64,000 nt of DNA from Alteromonas sp047556435 (GTDB taxonomy: Bacteria; Pseudomonadota; Gammaproteobacteria; Enterobacterales; Alteromonadaceae). The position numbers and the translations under genes were made by a program. Under the pieces are notes generated by a model. It was not told the DNA's origin, searched no databases, and saw only the letters and a program-made list of their open reading frames with translations. Location: the NCBI RefSeq assembly GCF_047556435.1, contig NZ_CP180210.1, positions 2,728,001 to 2,792,000 on the forward strand. The letters are read 5' to 3'. Below are positions 46,066 to 53,422 of this stretch, piece by piece (position 1 is the first letter of the stretch; each line of letters begins with the position of its first letter).

Positions 46066-46803
46066 TTAACCCCTGCTTAGCTTAACACCGTCGCGCATGC
46101 CTTCACGATGATTACCATCGCTGGGGATCAGTGCATCTACCACATAAAACGGCACCAGCATTTGCGCTGTTGCCACGACGGCGCGCGACTCCATGCCAAG
46201 GATACGGGCATTGACCAGCACGCCTCCCTGATGCTTCGTCATGGTTCCGGTAAGCACATACTCAATCGGCATGGCCTCATTCAGTTCCAGATAGTCACGA
46301 GTCAGTACGAAATCGCCGTCGGTGGTAATACGGATGTAATCTGTCGCCTTAAAGTCGATGACGGGTATGCGGAATTTGTGCAACTCGTGTACAAACGACT
46401 CGGCCATTTGCTGACCCAACAGATTCGTTTCCTGAAGATCCGAATCCAGCAGCGCGAAGTTCGTCACACCAACCGGCGTTTTCTCACTCACAAATTCCAT
46501 ATTCGCGATGAGATCCTGCGTCATATTCTTTACATAGTCACCAATGTGCTTGGTAAGTGGCCGGCCCTTGTAAGCGCCCTGCACACTGGAATAAAGTGGT
46601 GGCTGTCCAATGGCACCGAAGCTGTCGACATCATCCTGCTCTGCTTTTACCGGGGCACGATCAACTGCCGTGACATCCACTACGTTCAGTCCGGGCTTGA
46701 CCGGCTTTTTCGCGACAGACTGTTGCTCGCTGTTCATAGCGCAGCCTGATAAACACAGTAGTGCCAGTGATACCAGACTTACCTGCGTATTCTGAAATTT
46801 CAT
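46066..46803 (-). CDS. FlgO-type lipoprotein (second of three)
   Basis: A 245-residue lipoprotein with lipobox LSGC. Shares with both neighbours the DLIANMEFVSEKTPVGVTNFALLDSDLQETNLLGQQMAESFVHELHKFRI block and the VLTGTMTKHQGGVLVNARILGMESRAVVATAQMLVP block. An N-terminal linker of about 80 residues separates the lipid anchor from the domain. Six bases after the first paralogue. Confidence 0.82.
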   Translation of the reverse strand: MKFQNTQVSLVSLALLCLSGCAMNSEQQSVAKKPVKPGLNVVDVTAVDRAPVKAEQDDVDSFGAIGQPPLYSSVQGAYKGRPLTKHIGDYVKNMTQDLIANMEFVSEKTPVGVTNFALLDSDLQETNLLGQQMAESFVHELHKFRIPVIDFKATDYIRITTDGDFVLTRDYLELNEAMPIEYVLTGTMTKHQGGVLVNARILGMESRAVVATAQMLVPFYVVDALIPSDGNHREGMRDGVKLSRG

Positions 46804-46809
46804 TCCCCG

Positions 46810-47442
46810 TTACCCCTTATCTGCGGTTCTGTATAAGCGACCCTGCCGGTCTGTCACCCTTTCTTCTTCCCAAAACAGTTCAGCCGGAAAGAACCGCGTA
46901 GCTGCGGCGACAATATCTTTGTTTCTGGCATTAATGACTCTGGCGTTGACGACCGCTCCGGCCTGTTGCATGACCAGCGTTCCGGTAATGTAGTAATCTA
47001 CCCGTTCAATGTCTGAAAGCTGTTCAATATCCCGGGACAATACCCGATCGCTGTCTTCACTCATTATTATATCGTTCGTTAAGGTAAACTCTTGAGTGGT
47101 ATAACCGCGTTTTGTCGCTTCGGTAATCATTCCCTGCTCTAGCTGATGACCCAGCATCATCAGCGGGTGCTGATGCTCACGGTTGAATCGCATGGTATCG
47201 GCAGGAACAAAGCCGGTAACCGCATAACGCGCCTGTCGGGCCGGACGAAGGTTGGCAAACAATTCGTTTGCCAACACATAGGTGTGATATTCAACATTGC
47301 CCAACGGCGGTACGGGTAATGCGTCGGCCTGAGCAACATCCTGACCGGCGGGCTCACTGGCACAGCCGGTAATCAGCAAAGCAGAGATAAGAACGCCTGG
47401 CAGACAACCCAAACGCATAAATTGACTTCTTCGTTTTTTCAT
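46810..47442 (-). CDS. FlgO-type lipoprotein (first of three)
   Basis: A 210-residue lipoprotein (lipobox ITGC) and the most divergent of the three. It keeps LANELFANLRPARQARYAVTGFVPADTMRFNREHQHPLMMLGHQLEQGMITEA and YITGTLVMQQAGAVVNARVINARNKDIVAAATRFFP. It is the first gene behind the sigma-54-type promoter at 47501-47516, so it probably leads the operon. Confidence 0.8.
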   Translation of the reverse strand: MKKRRSQFMRLGCLPGVLISALLITGCASEPAGQDVAQADALPVPPLGNVEYHTYVLANELFANLRPARQARYAVTGFVPADTMRFNREHQHPLMMLGHQLEQGMITEATKRGYTTQEFTLTNDIIMSEDSDRVLSRDIEQLSDIERVDYYITGTLVMQQAGAVVNARVINARNKDIVAAATRFFPAELFWEEERVTDRQGRLYRTADKG

Positions 47443-47500
47443 AACAGGTACCCTGAGATAACGTCGCTTCCGGCCGTCGCCGGACGTTTGGGTTTACTTT

Positions 47501-47516
47501 CGCAAGATATGTACCA
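47501..47516 (-). promoter_or_regulatory. Sigma-54 (RpoN) promoter of the FlgO-type operon
   Basis: On the minus strand TGGTACATATCTTGCG. It fits TGGYACR-N4-TTGC with the invariant GG and GC 12 bases apart. Transcription would begin about 45-50 bases before the first lipoprotein gene. The rest of the 468-bp gap up to 47910 holds only the terminator at 47844-47881 and no convincing gene. Confidence 0.65.
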
Positions 47517-47843
47517 CCACAACGATTATTCAGGCATTGCGGTTCTTTCTCGCTCCTGAGCAAAGAAAACGTGTCGGACGGCGCGACATGAGGTGCGATG
47601 AAGTCAGCGCCTCACGCCGTCTTAAATTCCGGGACTTCCAAGGTTAGCCTCATTCATCCAGAGCTTATTTTTCGTGGCTTCCGGCAGAAACTGGCAACAA
47701 GTATGACAACCGAAAGGTTGTGTTGTCAGTCGCGACGTCGACGGTCATTTTATAAGCTGGCTGAGCTGCGAGTTTGTCAGCTCTCGATTGCCACGCTGTT
47801 GCACACCCATATAAGTGCGGGTGTCACGCCATTCGCAAATACC

Positions 47844-47881
47844 AAAAAAGCGGCAAAGTCTCGCCGACTGTTGCCGCTTTT
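47844..47881 (-). terminator. Strong terminator downstream of yfcL
   Basis: AAAGCGGCAA-AGTC (47847-47860) pairs with GACT-G-TTGCCGCTTT (47866-47880) around TCGCC, with A and T tracts on both sides. It ends the yfcL transcript on the minus strand. Confidence 0.88.
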
Positions 47882-47910
47882 GTAAGCCGCCTGGGCGAAG
47901 TCAGCCACGA

Positions 47911-48210
47911 TTAGCTTGCCTGACTCAGCAATCGTGACCACAAGCGGGTAACGGCTCCCTGGTCATCACCTTCCAGTTCCTGATTCGCAAAAGCCTGATT
48001 AAGGCTGTGTCGCATCTCACTATCAAGACGGTCAATTGTCGCATCAGGCTCCATTTCAAGCTGACGCGCAATAACAGCAAAGTGCCCCTGCAGATAACTT
48101 GCCGTAAACAGCTCATCATCGCTGCCATGATCGACCACATTGTCCAGCGCGTCTTCTATTTGATTAATGGTATTGATAAATGTCTCTGGCGCGGCAGCCG
48201 GTGGAAGCAC
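47911..48210 (-). CDS. yfcL: YfcL family protein
   Basis: A 99-residue acidic, helical protein (VVDHGSDDELFTASYLQGHFAVIARQLE...). The function is unknown. In E. coli yfcL lies near mnmC (yfcK) and epmC (yfcM), and the same neighbours are found here, supporting the call. Confidence 0.75.
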   Translation of the reverse strand: MLPPAAAPETFINTINQIEDALDNVVDHGSDDELFTASYLQGHFAVIARQLEMEPDATIDRLDSEMRHSLNQAFANQELEGDDQGAVTRLWSRLLSQAS

Positions 48211-48343
48211 GTCAAATCTCCTGTTTGTGGTTTAAATAGATAATATACGGGTCGCAAGCAGCAATCATATGTCGTCTCGGCAGACTACACGATTCATTGC
48301 AGGTTCCCCTGATTCATCCTGTTATACATTCCGGCAAACGGCA

Positions 48344-49474
48344 CTATTGTGCCGGATACAATACTTTATCCCGGTATCCCGTGATAATTGTAGTCGGGCC
48401 TGCTAATGCCTTATCCAGTGTGGGATCACCTGAATCAAGTCGTAAGGGTCGCCCATCCAGAGACTGCAGCTTTTGTTTGGTTGCCACAATCAGCAGGTTT
48501 TCTTTGCCCACCTGTCGAATAAGCTCAGCACTGAGTTGCTGATTACCCCGCCCCAGAATATGTCCCTGACCACCGATTACCGTTAGTATAATTTTTACCG
48601 TTCCTTCTGCTGTCAGCTTTAGCAGTGTATCGGCAGTCACATCACTGGCGACAAGCGCACCGTTTCTTACAACATCAACGCCAAGAAGTGTGTTTTCAAG
48701 TCCAAGAGCGTCCATGACACAGCCAACGGTCGAGCCGGAGCCCATTACAAATGTGGTCTCAGGCTCATCTTCCATTAGCTCAGTCACGTACGCAGCAATG
48801 TCATCCAGAACCAGCGCTTCATCCTCACGCCCCCCCATTTTAACAGCCTGCACGTAGGTGAGTTCGTTTGGCACGCGCATCTCACCAAAATGGCGGGCGA
48901 TGACTTTGCCGTCACGAAACGCATCTTCGTCAATATCGCGGACTTCGGCATCCATTGCCGATACCAGTTCGCCACGTATCATCATTGCCACCACTTCGCC
49001 CGCAGCCGTTGGTGTCACCGAATAGACGCCCGAGTGAATCTTGCAACCCGCTGGTACCCCTAATACCGAGACGTCACTGCCCACACTGTCACAAATGTTT
49101 CGCGCCGTACCGTCTCCGCCGGCAAAAAGCAATAAATCAATACCGTCATCAACCAGAGCTCTGGCAGCAGACATGGTATCTTCAGGCTCAGTTTGATGTG
49201 CAACAGGCTGGTAAATGACATTACAGGCAAGACCAAGGGCTTCACATACGCTTTGTCCCATCTCGCCACCTGCAGTTTTAATTTGAATCTGCTCGTTCAT
49301 CGCTGTGATCACGCTGAGTGCACTGGCCATTTTCTCGTTGGCCTGCTTTTTTGCGCCCATCGCCAGTGCTTTCTCGCGGATCGCTTTGCCATCACTGCCT
49401 TTGAGCGCTAATGCGCCGCCAATACCGGCATAGGGGTTCACAATGACCCCCAACCTGAATGCGGGTGTGGTCAT
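48344..49474 (-). CDS. ATP-NAD kinase family protein (not the housekeeping NadK)
   Basis: A 376-residue protein with the NAD-kinase/diacylglycerol-kinase-type fold: N-terminal VNPYAGIGG, the signature LLFAGGDGTARNICDSVG, GCKIHSGVYSVTP in place of the usual domain and the late GGQGHILGRGNQQLS. It is longer than NadK (about 290 residues) and carries a different C-terminal part. The phosphate acceptor is uncertain. The start overlaps the epmC stop by 4 bases. Confidence 0.75.
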   Translation of the reverse strand: MTTPAFRLGVIVNPYAGIGGALALKGSDGKAIREKALAMGAKKQANEKMASALSVITAMNEQIQIKTAGGEMGQSVCEALGLACNVIYQPVAHQTEPEDTMSAARALVDDGIDLLLFAGGDGTARNICDSVGSDVSVLGVPAGCKIHSGVYSVTPTAAGEVVAMMIRGELVSAMDAEVRDIDEDAFRDGKVIARHFGEMRVPNELTYVQAVKMGGREDEALVLDDIAAYVTELMEDEPETTFVMGSGSTVGCVMDALGLENTLLGVDVVRNGALVASDVTADTLLKLTAEGTVKIILTVIGGQGHILGRGNQQLSAELIRQVGKENLLIVATKQKLQSLDGRPLRLDSGDPTLDKALAGPTTIITGYRDKVLYPAQ

Positions 49475-50118
49475 GCGGCAGCCTCTTCGGTTAATAATGA
49501 CATGGGCCGGGTCCCAAACATGTCTTGCAGCGCACGAATAAACAACGCAGCTCGTTCAGGAAAGCCATTTTTTACGTAGTGATATAACTGTGCTTCAACG
49601 TTACGGGTAAACCCTTCTCGGTCAGGCTCTGCGCCATTCAGGTTGTCCGTACTCACCTGAAAGCGACGTCCACTTGCCCTCGTAAACGCCCACTCAATTG
49701 CCTGGGGCTTCACTTCCACCTGCTCAAATTGCGCCTGTTGCTGTTCGTTACGGCCGTCCGGGCAATACCAGTAGCCGTAATCTTCTTGCAACCGCCGGGC
49801 CTCTCCGGCAATACACCAGTGGGCAACCTCGTGTAATGCACTGGAAAAAAAGCCGTGAGCAAACACAATTCGGTGATATGGCACACTGGCATTTGCTGGC
49901 AGATAAACGGGTTCATCCTCACCACGCACAAGCCGGGTATTCCATTTGTCAAAAAACGTGTTGTCAAACAGTGCCATGATCCTGTCGACATCCGGATCCG
50001 GCGCATTGACTGAGTACGGATCAGCAGAATATTCACTCACGAAGGTTACCCCTGAACTGCGGTTTAACAAATACAGACTGTCACATAGGTGTGGCATATG
50101 TTGCGCGCAGTGTACCAA
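49471..50118 (-). CDS. epmC: Elongation factor P hydroxylase
   Basis: Hydroxylates the beta-lysyl-lysine of EF-P in the EpmA-EpmB-EpmC pathway. The core matches E. coli EpmC closely: FNTRLIKGDDEP-like WNTRLVRGEDEPVYLPANASVPYHRIVFAHGF, the HEVAHW metal motif, GYWYCPDGRNEQQQAQFEQVEVKPQA, and the NLNGAEPDREGF segment. 215 residues, with about 35-40 extra at the N-terminus; no better in-frame start is visible before Met48, which lies inside the homologous part, so the true start is uncertain. Confidence 0.88.
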   Translation of the reverse strand: MVHCAQHMPHLCDSLYLLNRSSGVTFVSEYSADPYSVNAPDPDVDRIMALFDNTFFDKWNTRLVRGEDEPVYLPANASVPYHRIVFAHGFFSSALHEVAHWCIAGEARRLQEDYGYWYCPDGRNEQQQAQFEQVEVKPQAIEWAFTRASGRRFQVSTDNLNGAEPDREGFTRNVEAQLYHYVKNGFPERAALFIRALQDMFGTRPMSLLTEEAAA

Positions 50119-50209
50119 AATCGTGCTGACCCCACCACAACGTATAAGGCTTGCATCCGCTGATTTGCGGGGTAAGCTACAGTGACGAAAGCAACTACGG
50201 AGGCAAAGG

Positions 50210-50908
50210 GTGTCTCAGGCAATTATTGCGCATATACAACAGGTTAACGCCCGTCGGGATCTTGCTGAAAAAATGGGGCTGATGCAGACTATCCACCAGC
50301 TTCAGTCATGGCAATGTGAGCGATTACTGGCCACACACAGTGATTTAGCCGCTCAGGAACGCTATCAAAAAGCGATGGCCTTTTTCGTGGATGAGTTGTA
50401 CGGCCCCAAAGACTTTAGTCAGAGAGATGCCGATATCGCCAGAGTTATTCCGAAACTGGCCAGAGTGCTTCCGGCAAAAGCCATGGACGCGCTGGACGAT
50501 GCGCTGGCCTTAAACGCGCTGTCCTTTGATTTGGATATGCAAATGTCGCAGGCACTGAACGGCGCCGAAATTACCCGAGACAGCTATGCGCGTGCATACC
50601 GCGAAGTTGGTCGCAGAGAAGATCGCGAACATCAGATAGAGATAATCGCGCATCTTGGTCAACAACTGGCTGACGTGGTCAATATTCGCGGTATTGGCAT
50701 GTTAATCTCACTGGCTCGCCGACCTGCAAAACTGGCAGGGTTGCTGACGTTACATGAGTTTCTGGAGCGCGGCTTTAACGCTTTTAAAGCGCTCGGCGAT
50801 GTGCATTCATTTATCGATCCGGTTATCACCCGAGAGCGTGAATTGATGCATGCCCTGCTCGCTCCCTCGTTACATATTGAAAAGGACAACCCATTACCCG
50901 ATGTCTGA
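50210..50908 (+). CDS. FFLEELY-motif protein, helical, unknown function
   Basis: A 232-residue, strongly helical protein with no signal peptide or membrane helix. The segment FFVDELYGPKDFSQRD matches a motif that names a family of gammaproteobacterial proteins of unknown function, and GRREDREHQIEIIAHLGQQLADVVNIRGIGMLI follows. Starts with GTG at 50210 behind GGAGG. Its last codons overlap the thioesterase gene by 8 bases. Divergent from epmC. Confidence 0.75.
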   Translation: MSQAIIAHIQQVNARRDLAEKMGLMQTIHQLQSWQCERLLATHSDLAAQERYQKAMAFFVDELYGPKDFSQRDADIARVIPKLARVLPAKAMDALDDALALNALSFDLDMQMSQALNGAEITRDSYARAYREVGRREDREHQIEIIAHLGQQLADVVNIRGIGMLISLARRPAKLAGLLTLHEFLERGFNAFKALGDVHSFIDPVITRERELMHALLAPSLHIEKDNPLPDV

Positions 50909-51356
50909 CCAACTATCCTGGAAATACGCTTCCCCTTTTGTCCAGCACTGGACAATTGATGAGACACATATTGATCATTATCAGCATGTAAATAATGTGG
51001 CTTATCTTACCCGGCTCGAACAGTTAGCCTGGGCACATTCGCATTCGCTGGGCCTGAACTTTGAAAACTATCGCGCCGCGGATCGTGGCATGGTGATCCG
51101 CAAGCATGAACTTAATTATCTGCTGCCGTCCCACTTAGGTGACGAATTGTACTGCGCGACCTGGATCACAGAGTGTGACAATGTCGTCACGCTCAAGCGA
51201 GAGTTTCAGTTTATCTGCCCGCGCAGAAATAAACCCGTATTTGAAGCCGAAACTCAGTTCATTTGCGTAAGCATTAGTAGTGGTGCCCCCAAACGAATGC
51301 CACCGTTATTCCGCGAGACCTATGGCGGAGCCTGCATAAAGCGCACCGCCGAGTGA
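50901..51356 (+). CDS. Acyl-CoA thioesterase, hotdog fold (4HBT type)
   Basis: A 151-residue protein from the ATG at 50901. The hotdog motif is plain: DETHIDHYQHVNNVAYLTRLEQLAWAHS, where the aspartate/histidine and HVNNV loop are typical of YbgC/FcbC-type thioesterases. Substrate probably a short or aromatic acyl-CoA, by family analogy. Overlaps the gene before (8 bases) and the gene after. Confidence 0.85.
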   Translation: MSDQLSWKYASPFVQHWTIDETHIDHYQHVNNVAYLTRLEQLAWAHSHSLGLNFENYRAADRGMVIRKHELNYLLPSHLGDELYCATWITECDNVVTLKREFQFICPRRNKPVFEAETQFICVSISSGAPKRMPPLFRETYGGACIKRTAE

Positions 51357-52468
51357 TGAAACGCCTGCTGCTGAGCGCGCTGCTGATATCACTGGGAATG
51401 AACATCTATTTGTTCGTTGCCCTGCAACAGGTTCAGCCACAGGAGCGAACAGCATCGCAGGTGTCACCAGTCAGGCAGCCTCTCAATCACAAGCCGTCAC
51501 CGCTTACGTCATCGGCGCCCACCGGTAATTCAGCGGAAAACGCGGGTATCCCGACGTTGGCAGCACTACAGACCCTACTGGAAAAAGGGCACTTTCGGGA
51601 ACTTGAGTCCCGACTGCAGCAAGCATTGCGTGTTTCACCTGACAACATTGACTTATTGCTGCTCGAGGGCCAGTTGATGGTGCGCACCCGCCCACTTTCA
51701 GAGGCAGTCATACACCTTTATTCGTTGCGCGATTTGCCACTTTCACAATCACAGCGGGAGGCGCTCAGGCAACGCATTAATGAACTGGTTTCCACGGCTG
51801 TAAATCAGTTAAAAGCGGCAGAAGACTGGGATCTGTTGGCACAATTACTGGAGCCACTATTTCAGATTATGCCTGCCCACCGTCCCTATATCTTGCAGCT
51901 TGCGGAGGCTTACGCCCGCCAGAACAAGCCAACACTGATGGAAGATGTGCTTGCCTCGCTGACGCCAAATGACCCGCAGGCAAACAGGATCCGTGGGCTG
52001 TTACCAAGTGCAAACATAGAGGTCCCCGGGATCTCTGAAGATACTGCTTCCATTGAACCAGATATAAGCAATCAACAGGGGATCACGATTCAGTTGGAAG
52101 CAGACGGCTCGCATTTTATTGCCAGAGTCAGTTTCGCTGACCAGCCTGCACGACTGATGCTGGATACCGGTGCAACCACTACTGCCATTACCCGTGAACT
52201 TTACGATCGGTTACGAGTGCGTCAGCGACTGGTATTTGTCGGCAATTTTGAAGTAAATACCGCTGCAGGCCGCGTTTCCGCAGCCATGGTTCAGGTGCCA
52301 GTGGTTACCTTTGGGCCTTTGCGTTTCACAGATTTGTCAGTGCTGGTGCTGCCTGACGGCGTGATGCAAAATGCTGATGGCTTGTTAGGAATGAATATGA
52401 TGCAAAATATGGATTTTAGATTAAATCAGCAAACCGGTGAACTAACGCTATATCGACATACACCTTGA
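51356..52468 (+). CDS. Membrane-anchored retropepsin-like aspartic protease
   Basis: A 370-residue protein (the frame also opens with GTG one codon earlier). A hydrophobic N-terminal anchor (about 3-24), a proline-rich linker, a TPR-like helical region (about 60-210) and a C-terminal clan AA aspartic protease domain with the catalytic D-T-G-A in LMLDTGATTTAITRELYDRL and LLGMNMMQNMDFR. One Asp motif only, so it would work as a dimer. The start overlaps the preceding stop (TGATG). Confidence 0.8.
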   Translation: MKRLLLSALLISLGMNIYLFVALQQVQPQERTASQVSPVRQPLNHKPSPLTSSAPTGNSAENAGIPTLAALQTLLEKGHFRELESRLQQALRVSPDNIDLLLLEGQLMVRTRPLSEAVIHLYSLRDLPLSQSQREALRQRINELVSTAVNQLKAAEDWDLLAQLLEPLFQIMPAHRPYILQLAEAYARQNKPTLMEDVLASLTPNDPQANRIRGLLPSANIEVPGISEDTASIEPDISNQQGITIQLEADGSHFIARVSFADQPARLMLDTGATTTAITRELYDRLRVRQRLVFVGNFEVNTAAGRVSAAMVQVPVVTFGPLRFTDLSVLVLPDGVMQNADGLLGMNMMQNMDFRLNQQTGELTLYRHTP

Positions 52469-52569
52469 ATCAACTCAGATAAATTTAATGTTGTCAGACA
52501 AAACCTGCCCGGTTTACGGTGCGTAGCAAGCTTGTTTCACACACTTTTCTAACGCACAAGGAGACGCAA

Positions 52570-53130
52570 ATGCAAAATATCTCTGGTAAACGTGTGGCAT
52601 TTCTGGCCACCGACGGATTCGAACAGGTCGAGCTGACCAAACCCGTTGAGGCCGTGCGCGAAGCCGGTGGCATCGCAGAGATTATTTCACTGGACGCAAA
52701 CGATATTCAGGGCATGAACCATGACGAAAAAGGCGATACCTTTAGCGTGGATCATGTCGTTGCAAAAGTAAAAGCCGATGATTTTGATGCCCTAGTCCTT
52801 CCCGGCGGTGTCCAGAATCCGGATTCGCTGAGAATGGATGCTGACGCTGTGCAATTTGTCCGCGACTTTTTCACACAGCAAAAACCGGTTGCGGCAATAT
52901 GCCACGGTCCCTGGCTGCTGGTTGAGGCGAATGTAGTGAAAGATCGCGAAATCACCTCGTTCCCCAGTATCAAGACCGATATTCTGAATGCCGGAGGGCG
53001 CTGGGTAGATAAAGAAGTGGTGATTGATGCCGGCATGATCACCAGCCGCAATCCCGATGACATTCCTGCGTTTTGCGACGCGCTCCTTGATGCGGTAAAC
53101 AAAGGCACGTTTGCCCGCCAGTCTGCCTGA
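52570..53130 (+). CDS. DJ-1/PfpI family protein
   Basis: A 186-residue protein from the ATG at 52570, which has AAGGAG 8 bases upstream (the frame opens at 52519 without family sequence). The nucleophile elbow AICHGPWLLVEA holds the catalytic Cys with the following His, and EQVEL near the N-terminus gives the conserved Glu. PfpI-type members act as deglycases, chaperones or proteases; no choice can be made here. Confidence 0.88.
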   Translation: MQNISGKRVAFLATDGFEQVELTKPVEAVREAGGIAEIISLDANDIQGMNHDEKGDTFSVDHVVAKVKADDFDALVLPGGVQNPDSLRMDADAVQFVRDFFTQQKPVAAICHGPWLLVEANVVKDREITSFPSIKTDILNAGGRWVDKEVVIDAGMITSRNPDDIPAFCDALLDAVNKGTFARQSA

Positions 53131-53260
53131 TTAACCCGCGATACGGCACAGGTCTGACAGTCAGCATATGACTGTCAGTAAAGATATCATCGATCCGCTG
53201 TGTGCCATGTCGCGACCACGTTCGCCCGGGGCAAAAACAACACCCACTAGAAAGCGTTAA

Positions 53261-53308
53261 AAAAAAGCGCCGGTAAGAGTAAAAATACGTCTCTCACCAG
53301 CGCGTTTT
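53261..53308. terminator. Bidirectional terminator between the PfpI-type gene and fadH
   Basis: An imperfect long stem: AGCGC-C-GGT-A-AGAG (53266-53279) pairs with CTCT-C-ACC-A-GCGC (53291-53304), with an A tract before and TTTT after. The surrounding 292-bp gap shows no gene. Confidence 0.65.
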
Positions 53309-53422
53309 ACTTTATCCCTCTATCAGGTTGCGTCGTCTCAATACCCGTTGAGATTTCGAAAAGCCATCCCTTATGCGTGTCAGGCCAGACTTTTGTATCT
53401 CAGGTGCGTTTTTTAATCACGG

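Noticed and set aside
47598..47885. 95-codon open frame on the plus strand in the gap upstream of the FlgO-type operon
   Set aside because: Its 3' end runs through the strong terminator hairpin at 47844-47881, the sequence is Arg/Leu/Ser-rich without a recognisable motif, and no ribosome-binding site precedes it.
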